A model generated the notes under the pieces. The model worked only from the letters and a program-made list of their open reading frames with translations, made no database searches and had not been told where the DNA came from. Shown one piece after another: positions 24,782-31,949 of a stretch of DNA of 36,472 bases. Origin of the DNA: Candidatus Thermoplasmatota archaeon (GTDB lineage Archaea > Thermoplasmatota > Thermoplasmata > RBG-16-68-12 > JAGMCJ01); NCBI GenBank assembly GCA_022848865.1, contig JAJISE010000017.1, positions 1-36,472 on the forward strand, in the 5' to 3' direction. Both the position numbers and the translations under genes were made by a program. How positions within the stretch are numbered: the first letter of the stretch is position 1; each line of letters starts with the position of its first letter.

Positions 24782-25804
24782 TTAGTACTTGTCGTATCTC
24801 AGGTCCAGGGTCGGGGCGGTCACGCCTGTTCCCTCCTCGACCACTCCGATGACCTTGGCGGGCGTGCTCCTGCATATGGACTCCACTATCGAGCCGGCGT
24901 CGTCGCTCCCGCAGATCAGAGCATACCCGAGTCCCATGTTGTACGTCTGGTACATCTCCTCGTCCTTTATCCCGCCCAGTTGCTGGAGGAGGCCGAAAAC
25001 AGGCTGCGGCTCCATCGGGTCCGTAATCGTGTATTGCACACCGTCCTTCATGCGTATGAGGTTCCTCAGGCCGCCTCCGGTGATGTTCGCCATCCCTTTG
25101 ATGCTGAACTCCTTGACCGCCGCCAGTATCTCGCGGACGTATATCCTCGTGGGCTCCAGGAGCTCCTCCCCGATCGTTCGGTCCAGTCCCTGGGGAGTGT
25201 CGCTCAGGCCGATTCCCGCTCCTGAGACAAGTTTCCTCGCAAGAGTGAGGCCGTTCGAGTGTATCCCGGAGCTGGCGAGGCCCACTATCGAGTCCCCGAC
25301 CGCAATGTTCGAACCGGAGACCATCTTGTCTTTCTTGACGTACCCGAGGCAGGTTCCCGCCAGATCGAACCCCTTCACGACCTCTGGGAGCGTGGCAAAC
25401 TCGCCGCCCACCAGAGAGAGGTTGGCGAGCTTCGCGCCCTCGTTCAGCCCGATGCCGATCTGCCTGGCCACTTCCTTGTCGTACCTCTCGACGGCGAAGT
25501 AGTCGACGAATGCGAGCGGCTCGGCCCCGACGCAGATCATGTCGTTGGCGCTCATCGCGATACAGTCTATGCCCACGGTGTCCCATTTCTCCAGGGCGGA
25601 GGCCACGATCATCTTCGTCCCGGTGCTGTCCGTGCACAATGACAGGTAGATGTCCCCGAAGTCGATGAGTCCGGTGAAGGACCCTGGGATGTCGCGCGAC
25701 GCGCCGAGACCCTCCCTTCTGTACGTGAGCTGAGAGACCAGCGCCCTAATGGACTCGCCTTCAGCATCGATGTCGACGCCCGCCTCCTTGTACGTCTTCA
25801 CCAT
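24782..25804 (-). CDS. purM: Phosphoribosylformylglycinamidine cyclo-ligase
   Basis: The 340-residue AIR synthetase closes the imidazole ring in purine synthesis using ATP. Hallmarks: YKEAGVDIDAEGE at the N-terminus, STGTKMIVASALEKWDTVGIDCIAMSANDMICVGAEPL (the family's GTK and NDM motifs, quoted in part), SLVGGEFATLPE, GLASSGIHSNGLTLAR, and ITGGGLRNLIRM. The length is normal. ATG 25804 has a TATA-like element (CCTTATTCAC, minus strand) about 25 bases upstream and no RBS, so it is leaderless. It is divergent from the thiolase operon. Confidence 0.95.
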   Translation of the reverse strand: MVKTYKEAGVDIDAEGESIRALVSQLTYRREGLGASRDIPGSFTGLIDFGDIYLSLCTDSTGTKMIVASALEKWDTVGIDCIAMSANDMICVGAEPLAFVDYFAVERYDKEVARQIGIGLNEGAKLANLSLVGGEFATLPEVVKGFDLAGTCLGYVKKDKMVSGSNIAVGDSIVGLASSGIHSNGLTLARKLVSGAGIGLSDTPQGLDRTIGEELLEPTRIYVREILAAVKEFSIKGMANITGGGLRNLIRMKDGVQYTITDPMEPQPVFGLLQQLGGIKDEEMYQTYNMGLGYALICGSDDAGSIVESICRSTPAKVIGVVEEGTGVTAPTLDLRYDKY

Positions 25805-25863
25805 CCGGCAGTGGTAAGGTCAGAGAGGTGAATAAGGCTTTGGTTCGAGCCCCGAATCTAAAG

Positions 25864-25873
25864 CTTTAATATG
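25864..25873 (+). promoter_or_regulatory. TATA box of the thiolase-DUF35 operon
   Basis: CTTTAATATG lies about 50 bases before the first thiolase gene and is the only clear promoter for the four-gene operon. Confidence 0.5.
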
Positions 25874-25922
25874 GACAGGGAATTGACACTTGGGGGAGCG
25901 GGAACCCTAGGATTGTGCATTG

Positions 25923-27074
25923 ATGGAAGATAGAATCGCGGTTGTTGGTGCTGGTTCCACGAAGTTCAGACCGGACACGTCAGAACAGAACTGGAAGGAA
26001 CTGATGTTTGAGGCTGCGTCCAAAGCATATCTGGACGCGGGGCTGAACCCGAGGAAGGACATAGACAGCTTCGTCACTTGCGCGGAGGATTACTGGGAAG
26101 GCTTCAGCATATACGACGAGTTCGTGCCCGACCAGCTCGGGGCGGCGATGAGGCCCACGTGCACCGTGTGCGGGGACGGCCTCCACGGGCTTGCGATAGC
26201 GTGCATGCAGATAATGTCGGGCATGGTGGACGTCGTGGCTGTTGAATCGCACAGCAAGATCTCGGACCTGAACACGTACAACGACGTGGTCCTCTTCGCG
26301 TTCGACCCCATATACAACAGGCCCCTTGCCGGGCATCCATACTACGTGGCGGGAATGGAGATGAACGCGTTCCTGAACGGCTCGGGCAACACGGAAGAGC
26401 AGTGCGCCGGGGTCGCCAGCAAGAACATGACGAATGCGTTGAAGAACCCGCTAGGTGCGTACGGCAAGAATGTCGGCGTGGGCGATGTGATGGGCTCCGA
26501 GCCCATGTTCAGCCCCGCGAAGAAGCTGGACATCGCCGAGCTCGTGGACGGTTCCATTGTCCTTGTCCTTGCGCGGGCGGAGAAGGCGAAGGACATCACT
26601 GACAATCCCGTCTGGATAACGGGCTTCGGATGGAACTCCGGCACGCCCTGGCTGGAAGGGAGAGCCTGGGGTCGGGCTTCCTATGCGGAAGAGGCCGCCA
26701 AGATGGCCTACAAGATGGCGGGCATCGCCGAGCCGAGGAGCGAGATCGGCTTCGCTGAGGTCGATGACAAGTTCTCGTACAAGGAGCTCATGCACCTCGA
26801 GGCGGTCGGTCTGGCGGGAAAAGGCCAGGCGGGAAATGACCTGGAGAACGGCAGGTTCCAGCCTGACGGGGACATTCCGATCAACGCCTCAGGAGGCTCG
26901 CTCGGATGCGGGAACCTGATCGAGGCTTCCGGACTGCACCGAGCTCTGGAGGTCGTCCTTCAGCTCAGAGGGCAGGCGGATGGAAGGCAGCTGAACGATA
27001 TTGAGAGAGGGCTCGCCCAGTCCTGGAGAGGTGTGCCCACCGCCTCCGGGGCGGTAGCGGTATTCGAGAGGTGA
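25923..27074 (+). CDS. Thiolase-family protein with catalytic cysteine
   Basis: The 383-residue protein has the thiolase fold of the SCP2-thiolase type. C83 in TVCGDGLHGLAIAC sits where the nucleophile belongs, 17 residues before the SG of MSG. The usual GHP histidine motif reads LGCGNLIEASG, so His is replaced by Asn. Other family parts are GSEPMFSPAKK and FAEVDDKFSYKELMHLEAVGL. Start ATG 25923 (TTG 25920 also in frame). The next gene encodes a second, cysteine-less thiolase, four bases downstream, and two DUF35 genes follow. In known systems, thiolases with DUF35 partners make or cleave C-C bonds of acyl-CoA or polyketide substrates. Confidence 0.82.
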   Translation: MEDRIAVVGAGSTKFRPDTSEQNWKELMFEAASKAYLDAGLNPRKDIDSFVTCAEDYWEGFSIYDEFVPDQLGAAMRPTCTVCGDGLHGLAIACMQIMSGMVDVVAVESHSKISDLNTYNDVVLFAFDPIYNRPLAGHPYYVAGMEMNAFLNGSGNTEEQCAGVASKNMTNALKNPLGAYGKNVGVGDVMGSEPMFSPAKKLDIAELVDGSIVLVLARAEKAKDITDNPVWITGFGWNSGTPWLEGRAWGRASYAEEAAKMAYKMAGIAEPRSEIGFAEVDDKFSYKELMHLEAVGLAGKGQAGNDLENGRFQPDGDIPINASGGSLGCGNLIEASGLHRALEVVLQLRGQADGRQLNDIERGLAQSWRGVPTASGAVAVFER

Positions 27075-27078
27075 TGAG

Positions 27079-28239
27079 ATGAGAAAAGTTTGCGTTCTCG
27101 GCGGCGGGATGACGATTTTCAGGAGAAGGCTTCAGGAAACGGGAAAGGAGATGAGCTATGAGGCCACCAAGATGGCCCTGGAAGAGGCGGGGCTGGAGCT
27201 GAAGGATGTGGACAGCGTTGTGATGGGCTCGGCGCCCGACGCGTTCGATGGCATACACATGAAGGGCGAGAACCTGCTCGACGGAGCTGGCGGGGCTGGG
27301 AAGCCCTACCTTAGGGTCTTCGTCGGCGGCGGTACTGCGGTCTTCACGCCCATTGCGGGCTGGTGGCACATCGCTTCCGGGATGGCGGACGTCTGCCTTG
27401 TTGTTGCAGAAGAGAAGATGTCGAGTGTCTTCCCGCACCCGCAGTCGGCGTTCGGACACATCTGGGACCCGATACTCGACCGCCCGCTAAAGCCCAACCT
27501 CGTGTGGATATTCGCCATGGAGATGAACAGGTACATGACCGTGCACGGCATCAAGAAGGAGGACATCGCCAGGGTCGCGGTCAAGAACAAGAGGAACGCG
27601 CTGGACCACCCGTGCGCGCAGCTGGCAGCAAACCTGACGATCGACGACGTGCTCAACTCGGAGATGATGGCGTGGCCCGTCCAGAGACTGGACATCAGCC
27701 CGCCGAGCGACGGCGCGTCCGCGATGATCCTCGCGTCGGAGGAGGTCGCGAAGAAGCTCACGGACGACCTGGTCTACCTCGACGGCGCGGGATGGTGCAT
27801 CGACAGCACGATGTGGACGGACAGGGACCTCTACTTCCCGGAGTACGTGGCCGGAGCCGCCAAGATGGCGTACAAGATGGCGAAGATCGAGAACCCGCGA
27901 AAGGAGATCGACGTCGCCGAACCCTACGACCCGTTCGACTACAAGGAGCTGCACCACATGGAGGGTCTGCTCCTGTGCGACAAGGGAGAGGCCCCGATTC
28001 TTACGCGGGAGGGAGTCACGGAGCGTGACGGTGACCTTCCAGTGTGCCCGTCCGGCGGGCTTCTCGGCGTCGGAAACCCGATCGCCGCCACGATGGGGAT
28101 CAAGGCTTGCGAGATATACTGGCAGCTCGCGGGGAAGGCGGGAAAGCGGCAGGTTCCGAATGACCCGCAGGTGGGCATCTGCCAGGCGTGGGGTGACCTG
28201 ATGCAGTATGGCAGCGTGCTCATAATGAGGAGGGGGTGA
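27079..28239 (+). CDS. Thiolase-like protein lacking the nucleophilic cysteine
   Basis: The 386-residue protein aligns along its length with the gene before it. At the nucleophile site it reads FVGGGTAVFTPIAGWWHIASG, with Gly84 in place of Cys and no cysteine nearby. The GHP site reads LGVGNPIAAT, with Asn for His. The fold marks CPSGGLLG, YDPFDYKELHHMEG and LVVAEEKMSSVF remain. It is probably the structural or regulatory half of a hetero-oligomer with the upstream thiolase, much as non-catalytic thiolase-like subunits occur in PhlACB-type complexes (inference). ATG 27079 follows GAGGT by six bases. Confidence 0.8.
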   Translation: MRKVCVLGGGMTIFRRRLQETGKEMSYEATKMALEEAGLELKDVDSVVMGSAPDAFDGIHMKGENLLDGAGGAGKPYLRVFVGGGTAVFTPIAGWWHIASGMADVCLVVAEEKMSSVFPHPQSAFGHIWDPILDRPLKPNLVWIFAMEMNRYMTVHGIKKEDIARVAVKNKRNALDHPCAQLAANLTIDDVLNSEMMAWPVQRLDISPPSDGASAMILASEEVAKKLTDDLVYLDGAGWCIDSTMWTDRDLYFPEYVAGAAKMAYKMAKIENPRKEIDVAEPYDPFDYKELHHMEGLLLCDKGEAPILTREGVTERDGDLPVCPSGGLLGVGNPIAATMGIKACEIYWQLAGKAGKRQVPNDPQVGICQAWGDLMQYGSVLIMRRG

Positions 28240-28240
28240 C

Positions 28241-28759
28241 GTGACGAAACCAGAGAACCCGAAAGGAGTGGAGCTTTCCTCGAAGCAGATGAAAGAGGGC
28301 GACGTGATAGTGAACAAGTGGGACCCCAGGGTCAAGTACGCCTGGGCGACGGGAGAGGCGATATCCAGATTCCTCGAGGAGATGAAGAACGGGAAGCTCA
28401 TCGCGCGCAAGTGCGACTCGTGCAAGAGGATACTCTTCCCGCCGAGGATGTTCTGCGAGGAGTGCTTCAAGCCGACGACCGAGTGGGTGTACATCAAGGA
28501 CACCGGCAAGATAGAGACGTACTCCATCTCGTACCTGGACAAGGACGCGAGGAGGATCACGGACCCGATCTTCGTGGGCGTGGTCTCGATAGACGGCGCG
28601 TCCGAGAAGATGGGCATAATGCACTACTTCGACGAGACGACGAAGGAGGAGATAAGCATCGGCATGCCCGTGAAGGCCGTCTGGAAGCCGCCCGAGGAGC
28701 GTGAGGGGGCGATCACGGACATCAAGTACTTCCGCCCGCTCAAGGAGGGAGAGGAATGA
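28241..28759 (+). CDS. DUF35 protein (zinc ribbon plus OB-fold), acyl-CoA-associated
   Basis: The 172-residue protein has a long N-terminal helix region (KYAWATGEAISRFLEEMKNG), a zinc ribbon CDSCKRILFPPRMFCEECF (about 64-82), and an OB-fold with VYIKDTGKIETYSISYLD and FVGVVSIDGA. This is the DUF35/ChsH2 C-terminal type architecture. DUF35 subunits bind CoA thioesters and pair with thiolases or CoA hydratases. GTG 28241 is six bases after GGAGGG and two bases after the preceding stop. It overlaps the next DUF35 gene by four bases. Confidence 0.88.
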   Translation: MTKPENPKGVELSSKQMKEGDVIVNKWDPRVKYAWATGEAISRFLEEMKNGKLIARKCDSCKRILFPPRMFCEECFKPTTEWVYIKDTGKIETYSISYLDKDARRITDPIFVGVVSIDGASEKMGIMHYFDETTKEEISIGMPVKAVWKPPEEREGAITDIKYFRPLKEGEE

Positions 28760-29181
28760 GCTTCACGCACTGGCACGGGGACATGGAGGCGCAGTACATC
28801 TACACCGCTGGAATCGCTGGTGAGCGCTTCTTCCGCGAGCTCAAGGACAACGGCAAGCTCGTGGGGACGCGCTGTCCGAAGTGCGACATCACGTACGTGC
28901 CACCGCGGATGTACTGCGAGAAGTGCTTCACGGAGCTGGACGAGTGGAAGGACGTGCCCCTCGAGGGCGAGGTCGTTGCCCACACGGAGGTCCACGTGGA
29001 CATCGAGGACAAGAAGCTCGCCGAGCCGTTCGTGATCGGCTTCGTTCGGATCGACGGCACGCAGGGGGGCCTGGTCCACTACATCAAGGCTGCCGAGGTC
29101 AAGAACGGGATGAAGGTGAAGGCCGTGCTGAAGGCCGACCGTGTCGGGTCCATCCTGGATATCGAGCACTTCGCGCCGTAG
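28756..29181 (+). CDS. Second DUF35 protein (zinc ribbon plus OB-fold)
   Basis: The 141-residue paralog has an N-terminal helix (YIYTAGIAGERFFRELKDNG), a zinc ribbon CPKCDITYVPPRMYCEKCF (about 39-57) and an OB-fold (DVPLEGEVVAHTEVHVD, FVIGFVRIDGTQGGL). It shares the PPRM-FCEECF/YCEKCF motif with its neighbour, so the pair arose by duplication. The ATGA overlap points to coupled translation. Two thiolase-fold proteins plus two DUF35 proteins suggest either one complex of four different subunits or two paired enzymes. Confidence 0.88.
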   Translation: MSFTHWHGDMEAQYIYTAGIAGERFFRELKDNGKLVGTRCPKCDITYVPPRMYCEKCFTELDEWKDVPLEGEVVAHTEVHVDIEDKKLAEPFVIGFVRIDGTQGGLVHYIKAAEVKNGMKVKAVLKADRVGSILDIEHFAP

Positions 29182-29264
29182 CTGGCGGTAGCGTCTGCCC
29201 AAGGCTTTCTCAATCCTGAGGCTTGCTTAGAGGAGGATAGAAGTGGGATAGTAGTAGGACTATT

Positions 29265-29369
29265 GTTGAAACGGAGTTAGGCCTTGGTTGAAACGGAGCT
29301 ATGACGGAGCTAGAACGGAGCTATATCGGAGCTATGCCTTGGTTGTATAGGAGCTATTACGGAGCGAGT
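29265..29369. repeat. Degenerate short tandem repeat, core CGGAGCTAT
   Basis: About seven copies of a 9-12 base unit with core CGGAGCTAT occur in 29265-29369, most of them 10-13 bases apart. They are embedded in two or three longer copies of GCCTTGGTTGAAACGGAG or its variant with TTGTATAGGAG. The stretch lies between the DUF35 operon and a minus-strand gene end, has no open frame of note, and could be a decayed satellite or a source of transcribed repeats. Confidence 0.75.
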
Positions 29370-29375
29370 ATGCAT

Positions 29376-29936
29376 CTATCTAGAAGCACCGTTGGAGAGA
29401 TCTAGTCGCACCTTGAGCCCGAGCCCCTCCAAGGTCACTGGTAGCCCCAGGTCAGAGATGTTCTCAATAGTGATAACATCCTCGACACCACCCAGCCTGA
29501 GTACGAAGTAGTAGGGAGCGTCCTCAACTGTCAGAGCGATCTCGAATGCATCGGTGAGCGGACACTCGAACAGTGATGTCTTGCCCTGGCGTAGGATGAA
29601 CCAGCCGTCGTCGCCCTCGAGCGAGGTTCCCGCCAGGACGAATGGGACTGTGGGCTCTTCTCCCCTGGTGTGGGATTCCATCCACTTGCTGAGGAAGAGG
29701 TTGTATCCCGACGTCCTCTTCGCGATCCCATTGTAGAAGCGTCTCTGCGATTCACGCAAGGAGCGCCACGTCTCGACGCCATCCGCGAAGTGGTTCCTAT
29801 TCCTCTGCTGCACCGGCGATCTCGGATTGTGCGGTATGACGTGAGTCCTGAGGAAGTTGACGCCGTTCCTGTTGACAGCAGTCATCTTGTCTATGGTCCC
29901 ACTGAACTTGGTTCCGAACGAGTTCTTTATCTTCAC
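29376..29936 (-). CDS. Phage-like protein with NPRSPVQQ-type N-terminal domain
   Basis: The 186-residue protein starts MKIKNSFGTKFSGTIDKM and has IPHNPRSPVQQRNRNHF, WRSLRESQRRFYNGIA and SGYNLFLSKWM. This NPR(T/S)P-x-QQ...R...W..L...Q...GYNLF pattern occurs, as I recall, in small proteins encoded near phage or repeat-rich regions in bacteria and archaea; its function is unknown. The C-terminal half is a beta-rich domain (GDDGWFILRQGKTSLFECPL and on). The start is ATG 29936. It sits at the edge of the accessory stretch. Confidence 0.65.
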   Translation of the reverse strand: MKIKNSFGTKFSGTIDKMTAVNRNGVNFLRTHVIPHNPRSPVQQRNRNHFADGVETWRSLRESQRRFYNGIAKRTSGYNLFLSKWMESHTRGEEPTVPFVLAGTSLEGDDGWFILRQGKTSLFECPLTDAFEIALTVEDAPYYFVLRLGGVEDVITIENISDLGLPVTLEGLGLKVRLDLSNGASR

Positions 29937-30103
29937 ATTCTCCCCCTCTGGGAAAAGTCCCTGTTGTTATTCTCGTCCGGGATATATGAATGCTGTGTTA
30001 GTGACAAACCTGTGGCAGGGATGTGATTGACGTTGGAGGGGCTTGCGATCCAGCTCCAGAAATGTCGCACTCCTCATTGGAGTCTGACATTCTCGGGAAC
30101 TGG

Positions 30104-30148
30104 CCAGTAAAAGAGCGCCGGGGGGAGATTCGAACACCGTTTTACTGG
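30104..30148. repeat. 45-bp repeat, copy 1, with 9-bp inverted ends
   Basis: It begins CCAGTAAAA and ends TTTTACTGG, a perfect 9-bp inverted repeat around a G-rich middle that ends GGGGAGATTCGAACACCG. The middle vaguely recalls a tRNA T-arm (GTTCGAATC on the minus strand), but the T-stem has two mismatches. The second copy lies at 30697-30741. Confidence 0.85.
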
Positions 30149-30345
30149 CAGATCCCCTACCAGCCGTCGCGCCCCTTTCGACGGGGGCCGGCGGGTCGGC
30201 AAGCCTGGGGCGGTCGAGAATGCCTTCTAACAGGTGGGGCGGACTCCACTCACGTCCGACTTGTGCTGCTATCCAATCAAGCGACCCGGAGAAAGCCTAA
30301 TCATGAGGACGGTCTCATCTTTTTCTTTTATCTTCACAGAAGAAT

Positions 30346-30357
30346 CTTTAATATAAC
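30346..30357 (+). promoter_or_regulatory. TATA box of the small membrane protein gene
   Basis: TCTTTAATATAA lies about 27 bases before the predicted transcript start near 30380, leaving a very short leader that contains the perfect RBS GGAGGT. Confidence 0.55.
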
Positions 30358-30387
30358 TCGAAATTATGCTGTTGTGAAGAAAAGGAG

Positions 30388-30666
30388 GTGGTATCTATTC
30401 CGGAGGATTTCTTCAGGAACCGTGAACAAGTAAGGACTGAGATTAGAAAATGTGCACTTCTTGGCGGCATTATTGTGGGGCTTGGCCTTCTGTTTGCTTC
30501 ATTAGGAGTCGTTGGTGATGCCTTGGACGTCTCTCTTGGCTTAGAGTCAATATCCTGGTTATTGCTGGCAGTTTTCTTCGGTCTGGCTTCTTTGGGTCCT
30601 CTCATGCACTCGGTGGCCGCTAAGCACTTGTATGGGATAGAGTCCGAACGTCAAGAGAGGCAGTGA
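30388..30666 (+). CDS. Small membrane protein between the two 45-bp repeats
   Basis: The protein (92 aa from GTG 30388) has two membrane segments, CALLGGIIVGLGLLFASLGVV and SISWLLLAVFFGLASLGPLM, with a charged N-terminus (EDFFRNREQVRTEIRK) and a charged C-terminus (YGIESERQERQ). I do not recognise it. The perfect GGAGGT at 30384-30389 overlaps the GTG; seven bases after it comes ATT at 30397 in frame, so the actual start may be an AUU codon. It is AT-rich compared with its surroundings and is boxed between the repeats. Confidence 0.7.
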   Translation: MVSIPEDFFRNREQVRTEIRKCALLGGIIVGLGLLFASLGVVGDALDVSLGLESISWLLLAVFFGLASLGPLMHSVAAKHLYGIESERQERQ

Positions 30667-30696
30667 TTCCACAGTATCCACAGTTTGACTCTTGGG

Positions 30697-30741
30697 CCAG
30701 TAAAGAGCGCCGAGGGGGAGATTCGAACACCGTTTTACTGG
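30697..30741. repeat. 45-bp repeat, copy 2, with 8-bp inverted ends
   Basis: It is nearly identical to copy 1 at 30104-30148 and in the same orientation. The differences are one missing A in the left arm and one inserted A in the G-run. The arms are CCAGTAAA and TTTACTGG. It ends five bases before the stop codon of the TIR-like gene. Confidence 0.85.
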
Positions 30742-30746
30742 TAGAC

Positions 30747-31646
30747 CTACTCATCCAGTCGCTGATGGTCCCGTGCTTGTTTCGAAAGCTTTTCCAGGAA
30801 GCCTTTCAGCTCTGGGAAGCCAGTCTCAAAAAGCCGTCGTATTGCCTGTGAACAGGCGCGCAGAGCTCTTTCCTTCTCCTCCTGGTATCTGGCATGTTTC
30901 GACTCAAATCTTGATTCTCTTTCTTTGCGCTCGCCAGGTTTCTCTTTACTGAGGAAAGGTGGATGTAGGTCATCCCTCAACGATCTGAGATAGTCCTTGA
31001 ATGCACTGATAGCAACATATCCCTCTTGCACATCATTCTGAATCTCCACAGGGAGCATCAATAGGCGTCCTGTAACTTTGCCGTAAGCATAAGTCATTGG
31101 CCATCTGCCTATCTCAAGGTCCTGGTCTGCCACCTCTATCAAGGAGGCAAACTCAAGTAGCTCCACAGCTAGAGCTTTCATGAGAGCGACATCCTCTCTT
31201 AGAGAGGGAAGGCTCGTGATGAGGCTACGGACAGAAATGAGGTATCTAGCAATCACAGGTGCCGATGACCCCAAGTCTTCCCGGTCAAACCTCACGTAAT
31301 CCGAAATTAACGGACCTAGGCCAGACATGTCAATGCCTTTCTCAGCAAACACAGCGACTGGCTTCTCCGCTTCGTAGGCCATTCCGATCTCCGAATGAAC
31401 CCACTCTGGTCCTTTCCATTTCTCTGTCTCTGAAACTCTGTCCCTTCTGGTGATAACTGCCACAAGTACGTCGGAGTCCCTTATCCTCTCTCTGATCTTC
31501 TCATGAGGAGGGGAAGGTTCAGGCTCCTTGCCAGAGACGACTTGGAATTCGAGAGACCTTAACATGTCTGCGAACCAATTGAAGACAACCTCATCGTCAA
31601 CTGCAAAACTCCCGCTCAGGAAGCATTTTGGATAGCGCAGAGGCAT
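30747..31646 (-). CDS. TIR-like protein, putative defence or signalling effector
   Basis: The 299-residue protein has an N-terminal TIR-like domain (about 1-125): first strand KCFLSGSF, helix with VFNWFADMLRSL, DSDVLVAVITRRD, WKGPEWVHSEIGMAYEAEKPV and VAVFAEKG. E86 in WVHSEIGMA sits where TIR NADases keep their catalytic glutamate. A helical C-terminal domain (about 130-299) has no motif I know. Bacterial and archaeal TIR proteins often act in antiviral systems by cutting NAD, but no second defence gene is evident here. ATG 31646 has a weak TATA (CTTTAAGG, minus strand) about 25 bases upstream. Confidence 0.75.
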   Translation of the reverse strand: MPLRYPKCFLSGSFAVDDEVVFNWFADMLRSLEFQVVSGKEPEPSPPHEKIRERIRDSDVLVAVITRRDRVSETEKWKGPEWVHSEIGMAYEAEKPVAVFAEKGIDMSGLGPLISDYVRFDREDLGSSAPVIARYLISVRSLITSLPSLREDVALMKALAVELLEFASLIEVADQDLEIGRWPMTYAYGKVTGRLLMLPVEIQNDVQEGYVAISAFKDYLRSLRDDLHPPFLSKEKPGERKERESRFESKHARYQEEKERALRACSQAIRRLFETGFPELKGFLEKLSKQARDHQRLDE

Positions 31647-31949
31647 GCTATCTAGTATTGAACCAAATCCTTAAAGATGTTGGTCAGAGAAGGTTATCCC
31701 CTCTATGTGCATAGAATGAGATATGGAAGGTTTGGACGAACTCTCTCCGGATGGTCAGCACAGGTTCTGTCCCCCTATGCCGACAATCCCTGGCGCGGAC
31801 CAAGAAATGTCAGAGTTCAATATGATGGACGACATTTTCCATTGACCTCAAGTCTCCCTCCATCTTTTCTTAGGAACTCGGGGATGGGCGTGGATTCCCG
31901 TGCTCCGCCACCTATCAGGCATCATGTGAGCAGGGCAAGATTGGACTCA
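31647..31949. other. Gene-free stretch between the TIR-like gene and mntP
   Basis: The plus frame at 31677-32069 runs into mntP on the other strand and resembles no protein. No RNA gene or repeat is visible. The TIR-like gene's promoter lies at its left edge (about 31665-31675). I see nothing else that I can support. Confidence 0.5.

Larger units (their letters stand above)
29937..30387. other. Gene-free stretch with repeat copy 1 and a GC-rich hairpin block
   Basis: No convincing gene lies here; the + frame at 30023-30433 is a chance ORF over the repeat. The stretch contains the first 45-bp repeat (30104-30148). A GC-rich block follows, with stem CCGTCG/CGACGG at 30164-30184 and stem GCCG/CGGC at 30187-30200. 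A T-rich run TCTTTTTCTTTT at 30318-30328 ends it. It could hold a structured RNA, but I find no match to a known one. Confidence 0.5.

Noticed and set aside
29265-29369. CRISPR array
   Set aside because: The units are only 9-12 bases long and lie next to each other without unique spacers of regular length; no cas gene is in the window.
30104-30148. tRNA-like fragment (TTCGAAT loop) in the 45-bp repeat
   Set aside because: The T-stem would have two mismatches out of five, and no matching acceptor 5' strand, D-arm or anticodon arm is found on either side. I treat it as a repeat, not a tRNA.
30023-30433. Plus-strand ORF of 136 codons across the first 45-bp repeat
   Set aside because: It runs through the palindrome and the hairpin block, has no family resemblance, and overlaps the start of the small membrane protein gene.
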